Origin: Gadus chalcogrammus
Taxonomy: Eukaryota; Chordata; Actinopteri; Gadiformes; Gadidae
NCBI RefSeq assembly: GCF_026213295.1
Contig: NC_079427.1
Span: 28,661,746-28,725,745 of the forward strand
DNA: 64,000 bases
Reading direction: 5' to 3'
Under the pieces are notes generated by a model. The model saw only the letters and a list, made by a program, of their open reading frames with translations, was not told the origin of the DNA and made no database searches. Position numbers and translations under genes: made by a program. Shown here one piece after another: positions 31,769-43,877 of the stretch (position 1 is its first letter; each line of letters starts with the position of its first letter).

Positions 31769-32330
31769 GGGGTCACATTTATAAAACTGCGTGGGATCGT
31801 TACTAAAAGTATACGTACGCCGAAAAGCCAAGATTTGCGTGCGCCAAAAAATATTCAGACTTATAAAACCCTGCGTACGCAGACCTCTAAGCAAACTTTG
31901 CTTTATAAATCCAAGAGTGCCTATAAGTGTGCGCAGCTGAATCAGCTTCACGTTCCGCCCTGTACACGCCTCTTTTTAACCATAAATTGTCAATGCAAAC
32001 TACCTCATGAATGCGATCTGCATATAAAACAGACTCAGATTCAAGTATTATGTCTTGTCGGAAACAATGGCAGAAGGACTGAGAAAAGCAAAGAAGTGAA
32101 ATTTCACAGAGGTCGAAGTAGACACATTTTTGGGTGAGGTGGAGGCCCGAAAAGTAGTTTTTTTCGGCGGTCACGGGATTGGGATAACTAACAACGAAAA
32201 ACAGAGTGAGTGGCAACATGTTGCTGCAGCAGTGAACTCGGTCTGTGGCACGGAGCACACAGTCCCAGAATTAAAAAAGAAGTGGTCTGACATAAAGGTA
32301 CATATTTTTATGTACCAATAAATCGTTATG
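31769..32330 (+). mobile_element. Harbinger-like insertion with a SANT-domain frame
   Basis: The insertion begins GGGTCACATTTATAAAACTG with ACGTACGC / GTGCGC motifs following, a common fish Harbinger end. At about 32067 a start codon opens MAEGLRKAKK, followed after a frame slip by FTEVEVDTFLGEVEARKVVF, QSEWQHVAAAVNSVCGTEHT and LKKKWSDIKV. This is a Myb/SANT-like domain that ends at a possible donor GTAC at 32297. The other terminus is not recognised, and BEL coding sequence resumes at about 32345. The element is therefore truncated or has taken BEL DNA with it. Confidence 0.6.
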
Positions 32331-32344
32331 GCCCCTGAAGACCC

Positions 32345-32660
32345 TCTCCCTCCGAATCCTGCCATTTGCATGGTCCTCCAGCAGGACAAGCGGTGCCATG
32401 GTGCAGCATTACACGAGAATCCTCAATTCTTTGTTGAAAGAACAAGCTGTGAATGATGATTGTCTTCAGACAGTTCTGTGCGAGGTTGAGAGCATCATCC
32501 ACGGCAGGCCTCTCACAAGTATCTCGGACGACGTGAATGACCTCTTGCCTCTGACCCCCTATCATTTATTGCTGCTGAAGTCGCAACCCACCATGCCTCC
32601 AGGCATTTTCAGCAAAAACGACACATTCACAAGAAAACGCTGAAAGCAATTCCAGTATCA
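32345..32660 (+). pseudogene. BEL/Pao integrase C-terminal remnant
   Basis: The frame 32398-32643 contains ILNSLLKEQAVNDDCLQTVL then CEVESIIHGRPLT, SDDVNDLLPLTPYHLLLLKS and PTMPPGIFSKND. This is the end of the BEL integrase core, including the glutamate-containing helix region (CEVESIIHGRPLT). It is followed by QFQYQADM up to a MITE insertion at 32669. Confidence 0.75.
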
Positions 32661-32668
32661 AGCAGACA

Positions 32669-33090
32669 TGCGCCGTGTTCCAATATCCATACTTCCATGA
32701 GTACACCTAAATGTAGTACACTATCCGTACTCGCTAAGTGTGCTAATTTTCAGATGTCAGTGTTGTTCCAAATTGAATACTCTGTGGCAGTGGCGCAAAA
32801 AGTGGGTATGCACTATATGCGGCGCATAGGGGCGCCGCACCAGAGGGGGCGCCAAAGCGATAGAAGTAAAAAAAAATTGAGCTCCGCCCTTTTCCGCTAC
32901 ATGGCTAAGATGGCTGCCGTTGAGTACGAAAAGTGTCCATCGATCCGCACTTTGCGGTTTGGCCGTTTTGAGTACACCATCCGGGTCCTTTCAGTACACT
33001 TATTTTCGCCCGATCTGAATTGGAACGCCCTACGTACTCAAACTAAGGCTAGTAAGTACGGATAGTATGGATATTGGAACACGGCATTGT
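32669..33090. mobile_element. MITE with CCGTGTTCCAATATCC inverted ends
   Basis: The left end GCCGTGTTCCAATATCCATA (32671 onward) and the complementary right end (ending about 33086) give an inverted repeat of about 22 bp. GAGTAC / GTACTC motifs are subterminal. It lies between the codons for QADM and FWTRW of the BEL pol gene, which are adjacent in the family. The target duplication is not clear (ATG on the left, ATTG on the right). No coding capacity. Confidence 0.7.
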
Positions 33091-33374
33091 TCTGGACCAG
33101 ATGGACCCGTGAGTACCTCCCACTTCTCCAAGAACGGCAGAAGTGGTCGAGACCACAAAGAAACTTTTCGCCTGGAGATGTTGTCTTGTTAGTGGACAGT
33201 TCTTCACCTCGAAACTCCTGGCTCATGGGGAGAGTGGTTGAAACCTTACCAGACTCCAGCGGAGTGGTTCGAAGTGTGAAGATAAAGACCAAGACCAGTA
33301 TCTTGGAAAGGCCTGTTAACAAATTGTGCTTGTTAGAAGAAGCAGCGTCAACATTTAAAAAAGGGTGGAAATAA
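33091..33374 (+). pseudogene. BEL/Pao C-terminal domain (DUF5641-like)
   Basis: The frame reads FWTRWTREYLPLLQERQKWS, NFSPGDVVLLVDSSSPRNSW, LMGRVVETLPDSSGVVRSVK and ILERPVNKLCLLEEA, then a stop at 33372. This is the conserved trailing domain after the integrase in BEL/Pao elements, an SH3-like fold with the W-x-x-G-R-V motif. This final segment alone is well preserved. Confidence 0.85.
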
Positions 33375-33477
33375 TCACAAGAAACCAGTTTGAGTTGGAC
33401 GTTGTTTTATTTTGGCTCTTGATGTTTTAGTTTGTAATTGCTTAGTTCACCTGCCTAACCAATTAGGGACTGGGTTA

Positions 33478-33869
33478 TGTAAGAGCAAATATGCCAATAT
33501 TTGATTTATAATAAATATTTTGTTTAAAATGATTAAAAAATTCTAACAGTAATTTCATGTTAATTTATAATGTGTAAAACTGTTCAAATGCATAATTTAG
33601 TGATGTAAAAATGTTAAATATGTTATTTTCTATGTTTTGGGATTTTTACGTTATGACAACACTGTATAGTTTTAACGGTAACAGCGATGACGTAATTCAG
33701 TTTGGAGTTTGACATTGATGGAAGCCACACAGTTTTTTGACCGTGCCTAAGACCGTGCATCATACCGTGTGAAGACGTGTATTGTATTTGAAGATTTTCA
33801 AGTAAACCTTTTAAAACGAAAGAACATTGTCTTGTCTTTTCGCTCGCGTTGCAAACACTGTTAGTTGAC
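33478..33869 (+). repeat. BEL/Pao 3' LTR (candidate)
   Basis: The segment begins TGTAAGAGCAAATATGCC after a GGGACTGGGTTA stretch and ends GTTGACTCCAACA, so it has TG...CA boundaries. It contains the GAAGACGTGTATT block shared with the 5' side at 26735. Sequence after it (AGTGGTACAGAGG) looks like a primer-binding region. That would be odd after a 3' LTR and may reflect rearrangement. Confidence 0.45.
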
Positions 33870-34139
33870 TCCAACAAGTGGTACAGAGGATGAAGAATGA
33901 GACGGAGTGCCACTACATGTGCACTGTACTGTCTGCGCACACTCTCTCTCTCTCGTCTAAAAAACGCTCCCATTCAAAATGCATTGGTTTACATTTCGTT
34001 CTGTGTAGCATGGAAACATCAGAGAAACGCTCCCATTCACAAAGCATTGGTTTACATTTCGTTCTGTGTAACACGAAAAAAGTCGGACAATCGTGCTCTG
34101 GGACACGATTCAATATGGATGGATACGTTTTTGGTTATG

Positions 34140-34751
34140 CTAATTTCTAAATATTGAATAAATGTAGCTTTCCAATTTAATTTTAATTCTTTAAGTTCTT
34201 CATTTGGAGAGCAGTAAAACATGAGAATTTGAGTTTGAGATATGTTTAATTTGTAACCTGAGTGTACGCCAAAATGTTCTAAAATTTGCATGTTTCATAA
34301 ACAAGTTTACTGGATCTTTTAATATGATCAAAAAGTCATCTGCGAAAAGACTTATAGTATGGTTTTGGTCATTGATATCTATTCCTGTTATTACATCCTC
34401 TTGTCTTATCATTTGGGCTAATGGTTCTATATAGAGAGCAAACAAGGTAGGGCATGCACTGAGAACCAGACAGGAGCACTGTCTGGTTCCTCTTTCCAAA
34501 GCAAATCTGTCCGATAGTGAGCTGTTTACTTTAATTCTAGCTGATGGTTTGCTATAGAGTGATTTGATGCATTGAATTGTTTTCTCACTAAATCCCAATC
34601 TTTCTAAGGTTAAATATAGAAAATAGCAGTTGACCCTATCGAATGCCTTTTCGGCATCTAGGCTGATCAATGCTGCTGGTATTATTATTTTTTTGTATTT
34701 TATGTATAATGTGAAGTATTCTCCTGATATTACTCCTGAGTTTGTCAACAT
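34140..34751 (-). pseudogene. L1 reverse transcriptase remnant
   Basis: The frame 34751-34200 contains PAALISLDAEKAFDRVNCYF with the first catalytic aspartate, SLYSKPSARIKVNSSLSDRF, RGTRQCSCLVLSACPTLFAL and the active site SLFADDFLIIL. The motif is RGTRQCS in place of the usual RGTRQGC, and an extra sequence lies before LFALYIEPLAQ. The frame ends at SKTQILMF-like sequence, where it shifts, and at NVSIH it meets the inverted-arm interval. Confidence 0.85.
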
Positions 34752-36180
34752 AAGACGTAGCCAGTCTGGTCCTCATCTATCAAATCTGATACTATTGTTT
34801 GGAGCCTGTTTGAAATTGGTATAAAGTTTGTAATCTATATTAAGAATTGTTATTGGTCTATCATTTTGGTATCCTTAAGTAATTTGGGAAAGACTGTAAT
34901 TATTGCTTCCTTCCATGAGGGAGGAGCGTTATCTTTGGCAATGGCTCAATTAAAGGCTCTAAGTAATACTGGCGACAGATCTTTTTTAAGGTTTTTTGTA
35001 CCACTCAGAGGGAATTCCGTCACTACCGGGAGCCTTGTTTGTTTTCAATTTTCTTATTGCCTTTTGGATTTCATCTGTATATATCTTTGCATTCATTTTG
35101 CACTTTACCTAATAGAAGGCAGATCCAGGGAGTCTAGAAATATTTTAGTTTCCTTATGATTTGTTGCAGATGTTTGGGCGTTAAGATCTTTGTAATAATC
35201 CCTGAACATACTTTCAATTTCTTTTGGTTCATATTTAATTTGGTTGGCATTAGGATCACGTAGTTTATTGACTGTAATCCCTGCCTGTTGCTTGCGTAAT
35301 CTTCTCGCCAATAATTTGGCATCTTTAGGGCCTAATTCATAGTAATTTTGTTTTAAATACCTAGCCTTTATCTCTATTTCCTGTTGTGGTAATGTGTTAA
35401 TTTAGTTTCTCACCTCTTTCATTTGTTACATTTGTTTGTTATTTTTCGTCTGTTTTCTCTTCCAATTGTTTCAGGTCAGCTAACAGAGACGTATGACAGC
35501 TTTTAGAGCATCCCATAGTATTGCTGGGTCTGTCTCGTCATTACCATTCTCCTCTAAGTACTTCTGTATTTCTGCTTGGATTTGTTCGACCACCTATGTT
35601 TTTAAATAGATTGGGCTATGGTCCGACAAATTGGCCAATCCAATTTGACATTCCTGTATTCTATCCCTGTCTTCCTTCTGCATGAAAAAATAGTCAATTT
35701 TTGAATAGACGGAGTGTGCTGCTGAATAATGACTGAAGTCTCTCTGTAGTGGTTGTAGTTCCCTCCATACATCAAAAAAGCCCATTTCTTCCCATGTATT
35801 TTTCACTACCTTTGTGAGAGGTATCTTATTTCTCTTGCGTCTTGTTGTGTCTAGGTCATGGTTCATTATCACATTGAGATCTCCTCCACATATACATACA
35901 CCTTCTATATTCTACAGCAATCAAATCAAATATGGATTTAAAGAAGTGTTTATCACTTTCAGGTGGGGCATATGTGTCCACCAATGTTACCATTGCTTGG
36001 TCAATTGTTCCTTTTACAATAATATAACGTCCCTCTTTATCTTTTATTTATTTTTGACATTCAAATTTGGTGGCATTAGGAATAAGAATTGCAACACTTC
36101 TTTTGTTAGAGTGGGAGCTATAGAAAGTGTTTTTAAATCCAAATCTTTTAAATTTTTCATGTTCTGTTTGTGAAAGGTGG
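34752..36180 (-). pseudogene. L1 endonuclease and linker remnants
   Basis: The frame at 35872-35594 reads TKVVKNTWEEMGFFDVWREL, FSHYSAAHSVYSKIDYFFMQ and GLANLSDHSPIYL. The S-KIDYF and SDH motifs belong to the C-terminal half of the L1 apurinic endonuclease, and the catalytic SDH is present. Shorter pieces on either side (35311-35105: RRLRKQQAGITVNKLRDPNA; 36100-35900 weakly) connect to RT and to the endonuclease start. Multiple frame changes are present. Confidence 0.75.
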
Positions 36181-36757
36181 GTTTATTGAGGAAAGTTAAT
36201 CTGCGTCCTCTCCTTTTTAATTTTAGCTATAATTGTAGGTCTTTTGACTGGGTTTCCTAAGCCATTAACATTTAGAGACATAAGCTTAATACATTCTTGT
36301 TTGGTATTCATAGGCTGTTTTTGGTCTGTTCACATTGTGGTGTCTCCCCCTCAGTGCATAACCATCATATGAAACAAACATGAAAAAATAACGTAACATA
36401 ACTATAAACAGAAAAAGCGACTTAGAGATGTCAACAACCCTCATATGTTGACCCTCCTTCAGTTTTGAGGAAACTGAAAGAGAGAAGGGCCCCCAGCTAG
36501 TAGTAAGATGTAACCCTTAAGGGGTAGATCTGCCCATACTAGACTATGTTGTAGGCAGCTGTGCTTCAGTCCCTTTGAGCCAACAAGTCTGATATCTAAA
36601 TCCCTTCAGGTCACATCGAATTTAACACTACCTTTTTTCTTTTTTGACCTGTATTACACTTCAAGGATATGTTATTCACATTTATACTTAGTCGGGTATT
36701 CACCTCACGTTGAAATTCTTCCAGCCGTCCTTTCTCTCGTGTGCCTGCCTGCGAGGT

Positions 36758-37756
36758 TCAGTCTCGTTCTCTCCCGACACGTGCCCAAGGCTCCAGCCCA
36801 CTTGAATGGAGCCTGTCACGGGCTGTAGCGCCTCTGGTATCGGTGATGTCATCTACTTCAAATCCTTTTCTCCTCATGTCACCAACTGCTTCCTCCGCGC
36901 TGCTGTACGTCTTCATTCCACAAGCCCAGTGGATACGCATCTTGTTGAGGGGTGTCTAAAAGCAGCTGCCTTCCCCCTTTAGAATCTTCTTCACGTTCAC
37001 GTACGCTTTGCGTTGTTGCAGCATACTCACAGAGTAGTCATGATCAAAATAAATCCTACATTTTCTCTGAGTTTTCTTTCCCTACGCCTCTTTAAAAACC
37101 CACTCCTTCACATTAAGCTGCTGAAAGTGGAGGATAATTGACCTTGGTGGTTGTCCTGTCTTTGGCTTCGGCGCCAGGGCTTGGTGGGCTCGTTGAATCT
37201 GGAGGTCTGTTTCGATTGAAAGCTTGTCTTTTAACCATTTATCAATTAACGCCACGACCGATTCGCTTCTCAACTCCGCGTCTTCTGGAATGCTGTATAT
37301 ACGCATGTTGTTACGCCTGGATCTCGATTCTAAGTCATCCAGCTTATCCATCATTATTTTCTGTTCCTTTAGTATGTCCTTCATTGCACGTTTTGCGTCA
37401 GTACTCCACTTCTCGACTTCTTCAGTGCGAGTCAAAGCGGCGTCTACCTTATCATTCTGTCCTTCTACGTCTGCGTTTATCTTGACAAGTTTCTGGTTAA
37501 TGTCCTCCTTAAACTCAGCCAGTTCGTTTTTCACTTGAGTTGTGTTGTCGTCTTTGACAGTTTTCAGGTCAATTTTCAGCTCTTTTTGCATCGCTTGGAT
37601 TTGCTTGCTAATGCTATCAAAGCTAGCATTCGGTGTAGCCATAGCTGTAGATTCAGTTAGCTCGTCTTCTTCCTCGTCTGAACGACTTATTTCTTTACCT
37701 GGACTGTTCAGGATTTTTTTCTTCTTTCCTTTCTTTGATCCTCCACTCATTATCAA
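36758..37756 (-). pseudogene. L1 ORF1 remnant (coiled coil, RRM, C-terminal domain)
   Basis: From MIMSGGSKKGKKKKILNSPG at 37756 the protein has a basic and acidic N-terminus and a long coiled coil (QIQAMQKELKIDLKTVKDDN; VEKWSTDAKRAMKDILKEQK). The RRM start DLESRSRRNNMRIYSIPEDA comes next. It stops at 37082. A second frame continues with FDHDYSVSMLQQRKAYVNVK and finally MRIHWACGMKTYSSAEEAVG (36940-36880), the end of the L1 ORF1 C-terminal domain. In life it forms trimers that coat LINE RNA. One frameshift near 37085 and a stop near 36957 break it. Confidence 0.85.
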
Positions 37757-38048
37757 CGACCATGTATCTTTCTTTGTTATATTCTCGAGTTTTTGCAGAG
37801 TTTATTGTGTTGGCGTTAGGGAGCATACTATTCAAGCATCCATGCTGCTTGACCGTTACCCGGAAGTCCACCATGCACAGTTCAACTCGGCAAAGTTCGC
37901 CATCGTAGTTTCAAATCTTCCTGGGATCAAACAAAAAACAACCGGAGATTCAAGTGAACAATATAACTCAACTGTAGTTATCTTCTATTTTCACAGTTCA
38001 GGTCCAGGAGATTCTCTGTTGTTGTGCTTAATACCTGCTGTCTGTTAA

Positions 38049-38548
38049 AGGTTGGGTATGGAATTCTCTTTTTTGGCCATTTTTGCAAAATTATTTGAAA
38101 TCCTTATCATAACCTACTTACAGCCACTGAGTTAGAAGTACTGTCATGAAAATTTAAAAAGTCAATCATCTGTGGAACGGGCAGGGCTCGAAAAACCCCA
38201 GCCAATGATTTCCAGACCCACCGAGTGGCATTGCACAGTAAGTACGTCAATCAAACGGTCGTACTGCACTCCCCCATCCCCCGCTCCCCGCGCGACCCCT
38301 TCGTGCACGTACTCAAAGCTAGTTTCCCAGAGCAAGCTTCTGTTTGTTGTTATCCTGTGGTAGCTACTGGAGCTAGCTAACTAGCTAATGGCTCGCTCTC
38401 GCACATTTGTGTTCGCTCGTCCATGATTGCGCGTACATGTACTTGGAATGGGTGGAGTCAGATTCAGCGTTGAAGGAGAGGGGGAAGGAACATTTGAGTT
38501 GTGTATTTTCAAAATCTGCTGGCGTTTCGCAAATCCCATACCCAACCT
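38049..38548. mobile_element. 500-bp MITE with TTAA target duplication
   Basis: AGGTTGGGTATGG at the left (38049) and its exact complement at the right (ending 38548) are flanked by TTAA (38045-38048 and 38549-38552). TTAA duplications occur in piggyBac and Kolobok elements; the AGG-type end favours Kolobok. No transposase is present. Confidence 0.8.
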
Positions 38549-38552
38549 TTAA

Positions 38553-41146
<2,594 letters not shown>

Positions 41147-41840
41147 ATTTTTCCAGGGGACTCTCTAAATCGACGCCACTTCGACCTGGGCGGGACTTTA
41201 CGTCCTACGTCACTCGCTATGGGTTTGCATGTGTGCGCGTAGCCGTTTGTCTCAGGGATCTGTGCACGAACTCCCTTGCACTACAGATTACGAGCGTCAG
41301 TGTCGTACGCGATGGAGGGTGGGTGACATTCCTACAGTCTGTGATGATAGGCTATATTTCTACAAATGACTTACTATTACTAGCGATTAACATGACGAAA
41401 CAACACGAACTAAGCTAACATTAGACTATAGCCATACCAGATAACGCCAAACCAGCTAACCCTAACTATTTATATTAAACTCTGAACCATTTTGCAACAG
41501 GCAACTGTGTGTTGGTGTGTCTTATTGCTTCCCACGTCTGCGTCTGCATCTTTCCCACTCCTGGCTAATAGTTTTGTACAGTATATCAGAAATTATCACC
41601 CTGTACCACACTGCTGACTTGTTGATGTTTTGTGAGCACTCACGCATTTCTCTAGGTATCTTAAGTTTCCTACTGGAGTCATCAAAACTTTGGACTTTGT
41701 TATTGTAAGAAATATTGTGTTGCAAAAACACTTTGTGCCTTACCCTTAGCGTTACCCTAACCTTAATCCCAGTAACATTTCTTCATCATAAACTACAAGT
41801 TACGCAAAATGGCATACAAACATCCAGTCCAATGTGAAAG

Positions 41841-41922
41841 AAAAAAGCTAGCTTCATTAAGGAATCGAACCCCTTATCCCCGCGTTAATGAGTTGTTCTC
41901 TGACCACTAACCCATCAGGTCT
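41841..41922 (-). ncRNA. tRNA-like Pol III module 1 (A box, B box, T-run terminator)
   Basis: On the minus strand TGGGTTAGTGG (41914-41904) fits the Pol III A box with one mismatch, GTTCGATTC (41870-41862) fits the B box exactly, and TTTTTT (41846-41841) could terminate. The distance from A-box start to B-box start is 44 bases, the same as in a tRNA gene. The acceptor and anticodon stems do not pair well, so it is a tRNA-derived or tRNA-like unit and not a functional tRNA. Transcription is inferred. Confidence 0.45.
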
Positions 41923-42050
41923 TAGTACATGCGATTCAAGAGTTAACCACTTGACAATCTTTAAACTTCGGTTGCCTAGAATTTGTAAAGACAGTGATGT
42001 GTGTACATTGTGCGAGTATCCGTCACTCGCGATGTGTGTGCAGTCCAAAA

Positions 42051-42110
42051 TGAAAAAAAAAACTTGCATCACTAGGGAATCGAACCCCCAATAATCAGTT
42101 GGTCGTTGGT
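42051..42110 (-). ncRNA. tRNA-like module 2 (B box and T-run only)
   Basis: This is a second copy of the 3' half of the unit about 215 bases away. On the minus strand it has GGGGGTTCGATTCCCTAGTG with an exact B box (42085-42077) and a run of ten T residues (42062-42053), followed by CATTTTGGACTG, which also follows module 1. No A box is visible at the expected spacing. Confidence 0.4.
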
Positions 42111-42395
42111 AACTGTAAACAAAGAGATCGCATTTTGTTTAACTGCTAACTAACAAACGGGTTTATGCGTTCACTGAACAAAGATGATGGAAATAAAAGA
42201 CCACTTTTCCATCAGAAAAATCATCAGAACCGTTATTACCAACCCATAGACACTAAAAGCCAAAACCTTTCTCACATGCACACCCATCGCGAGTGACGGC
42301 TACGCGCACACATGCACACCCATAGCGAGTGACGTAGGACGTAAAGTCCCGCCCAGGTCGAAGTGGCGTCGATTTAGAGAGTCCCATTTTTCCAG

Positions 42396-42774
42396 GATGC
42401 ATCAATGGATGCAAGCGCCAAAATACCCACAATCCTTTGCGTTCACACGCTGCGTGTCTGGAAAGCAAGACACATTGCTTTACACAAGTGAAGTTTTTGA
42501 AAGTTTTCAGAAATATTTTGCGCCGTATTGCTTTTTATAGATTAATCATGTAAATGCTAAAAGTTAACTTGTGCGATTTTTCTTTTGTAACGTTTTTGCA
42601 ACGTAATGATAGGCTATATTTTCATATATCTTCCACACTAGCAAGTCGTTCCAAACTCTGAACGCTACAAACGCTAGGCAGCACTCTAGCCAGCACTCTA
42701 GACTCATCTCCATAGGACGTGACTAGCAAGGAAGTGTTCTAGTAAGGTTGCAGCATTCACTTTGGGAAACAGCC
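42396..42774. other. Non-coding spacer
   Basis: No gene or repeat is recognised. CACTCTAG is locally duplicated at 42681-42705. Confidence 0.4.
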
Positions 42775-42777
42775 TAA

Positions 42778-43311
42778 GGCCGTGTTCACATCTAGCGTTT
42801 TTTGCAATAGGGAAAAGTTGAGACGACCGTTTATTAAAAAAAAGAAGAAGCTGGCAGCGTTTTTTTGTCCTAAAAGCGCCAAGAGCGTTTTTTCTATTGC
42901 TTAGCAAAGAACCCATTCTAGACCCGACATTACCCGCCTACTACGTATCCCGGCTAGAGCCCATTAGACATGTCGTAGATCTCGACATGTTCTGTAATTA
43001 AAACTATTAATCACTCCACCGGCACTTTCCCGAGTGATTTGTCCGCCATTGTTTCTTGTTTTGACAGTGAGTTTCCTCTCACTGTGTCAATGTTCTGCTT
43101 CTGATTGGTCAGTTGCCAAATACGCCTGACGTCGGCCGCTTTCTTCCTGAAAGTTGAACTTTTTTCAATGCTCTGTATGGCAGAAAAAAACGCTGGGAGA
43201 GGCGTTTAAAAAAACGGCTGTGACTTTTTCCAGAAACGCTCTGCTCCATAGGAATATAATGTAAAACAAGCGCTGGCAGAGTTAAAAAAAATGCTAGATG
43301 TGAACACGGCT
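42778..43311. mobile_element. Harbinger-type MITE (GGCCGTGTTCACATCTAGCG ends)
   Basis: The left end GGCCGTGTTCACATCTAGCG and the complementary right end (CGCT replaced by TGCT; ends CACGGCT at 43311) form an inverted repeat of about 20 bp. TAA is present on both flanks (42775-42777 and 43312-43314), as expected for PIF/Harbinger. About 530 bp, non-coding. Confidence 0.75.
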
Positions 43312-43395
43312 TAAGTGTGGTGAACCTGCAGATTCTGATTAGTGATAATGCTTCCTCACATGCATGTCAACAAGATACTCTCAACGTGTCTGTAT

Positions 43396-43750
43396 TGTAG
43401 CGACCCTGGGACAGTTGAATGGTTTGTGTGTTGTGTGTTGCATTGTATTTCGTTGTCCGTTGTGCCAGTTGTTCTGTGTATGTATTGTAATGTTATTCTT
43501 GTCGATCAGCGTGGGGGGCGAATCGTTGGGTCGGCTGGGGGGGGGCCTTGGAGGAGCAGGAGGGTGGGGGCCTGCACGCGAGTGAGACCGTGTTGCCGGG
43601 GTAACCGGGGTTTGTTTGGGTCCGGTTTTTCAGCTGTTGGTTTCAATGTTGTTACAATGTTACGGGTTTCGGTGACCTGGTTTTTGGTCCATTAAAAACT
43701 ACCTTCAACTAATGACTCGACATGATTATGTCACCGGCGAGGTCGTTACA
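43396..43750 (+). repeat. Gypsy 5' LTR (355 bp)
   Basis: Bounded by TG and CA, and followed at once by the primer-binding site. It carries a 9-base segment (TCCATTAAA region at about 43688) that is missing from the 3' LTR. The promoter and poly(A) signals are presumed within it. Confidence 0.93.
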
Positions 43751-43877
43751 TTGGTGTCAGAAGTGGAACTATTATCATTATTTTTTTCTCGGTCCTGCTG
43801 TGCTCGGCGAGTCAGCCGAAGTTGCTATCGCCGTTAGCCCTGTTTTTGTTGTCACTTTTTTTTTCTCTACAACAATA

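Larger units (their letters stand above)
26735..33869 (+). mobile_element. BEL/Pao LTR retrotransposon, decayed
   Basis: Gag, aspartyl protease, RT, RNase H, integrase zinc region, a piece of the integrase C-terminus and the trailing DUF5641-like domain follow in BEL order on the plus strand. A 38-base block, GAAGACGTGTATT.TATTTGAAGA, at 26735-26772 is repeated at 33771-33808 inside the 3' LTR, so only a sliver of the 5' LTR remains. Two DNA transposons (31769 and 32669) interrupt the integrase region, and most of the integrase catalytic core is missing. Many stops occur. Confidence 0.75.
26402..34112. mobile_element. 7.7-kb interval with long inverted arms, carrying a BEL element, inside L1
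   Basis: The left arm at 26407-26500 (GAATCGTGTTCCAGAGCACG, CGTGCTACACAGAAC, AAATGTAAACCAATG, AATGGGAGCG) is repeated in reverse complement at 34112-34025 with about 90% identity over some 90 bases. The right arm is partly duplicated in tandem (33960-34020 and 34025-34080). No transposase specific to these arms is visible; the content is a decayed BEL/Pao retrotransposon. I cannot tell whether the arms belong to a DNA transposon into which BEL inserted or arose by inverted duplication. Flanking duplications are not exact (AATCTATG and AATATGGA). Confidence 0.6.
25560..38040 (-). mobile_element. L1/Tx1-group LINE, split by a 7.7-kb insertion
   Basis: From right to left: ORF1 (37756-36758), endonuclease pieces (about 36170-35594), reverse transcriptase (34751-34140), then after the interval 34112-26402 the C-terminal part of ORF2 (26374-25800). 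The last block before the gap (YLEISITKNVSIH) and the first after it (IPGWKIYILPRSLYLF) are adjacent in L1 proteins except for about 35 missing residues, so the insertion was accompanied by a small deletion. Both ends of the element are approximate. All frames are broken. Confidence 0.8.
41157..42385. mobile_element. Mutator-like MITE with about 90-bp inverted repeats and a 10-bp target duplication
   Basis: ATTTTTCCAG flanks both ends (41147-41156 and 42386-42395). The left arm 41157-41246 starts GGGACTCTCTAAATCGACGC and includes GACGTAGGACGTAAAGTCCC in complement. The right arm 42296-42385 is its reverse complement with a single visible mismatch. Long inverted repeats plus a 9-11-bp duplication point to the Mutator superfamily. 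The right arm has an extra tandem copy of its inner GCGAGTGACGGCTACGCGC part. There is no transposase; the interior holds two tRNA-like modules. High arm identity suggests a recent origin. Confidence 0.8.

Noticed and set aside
41841..41922. A functional tRNA gene
   Set aside because: Acceptor and anticodon stems do not pair, and the unit is partly duplicated inside a transposon.
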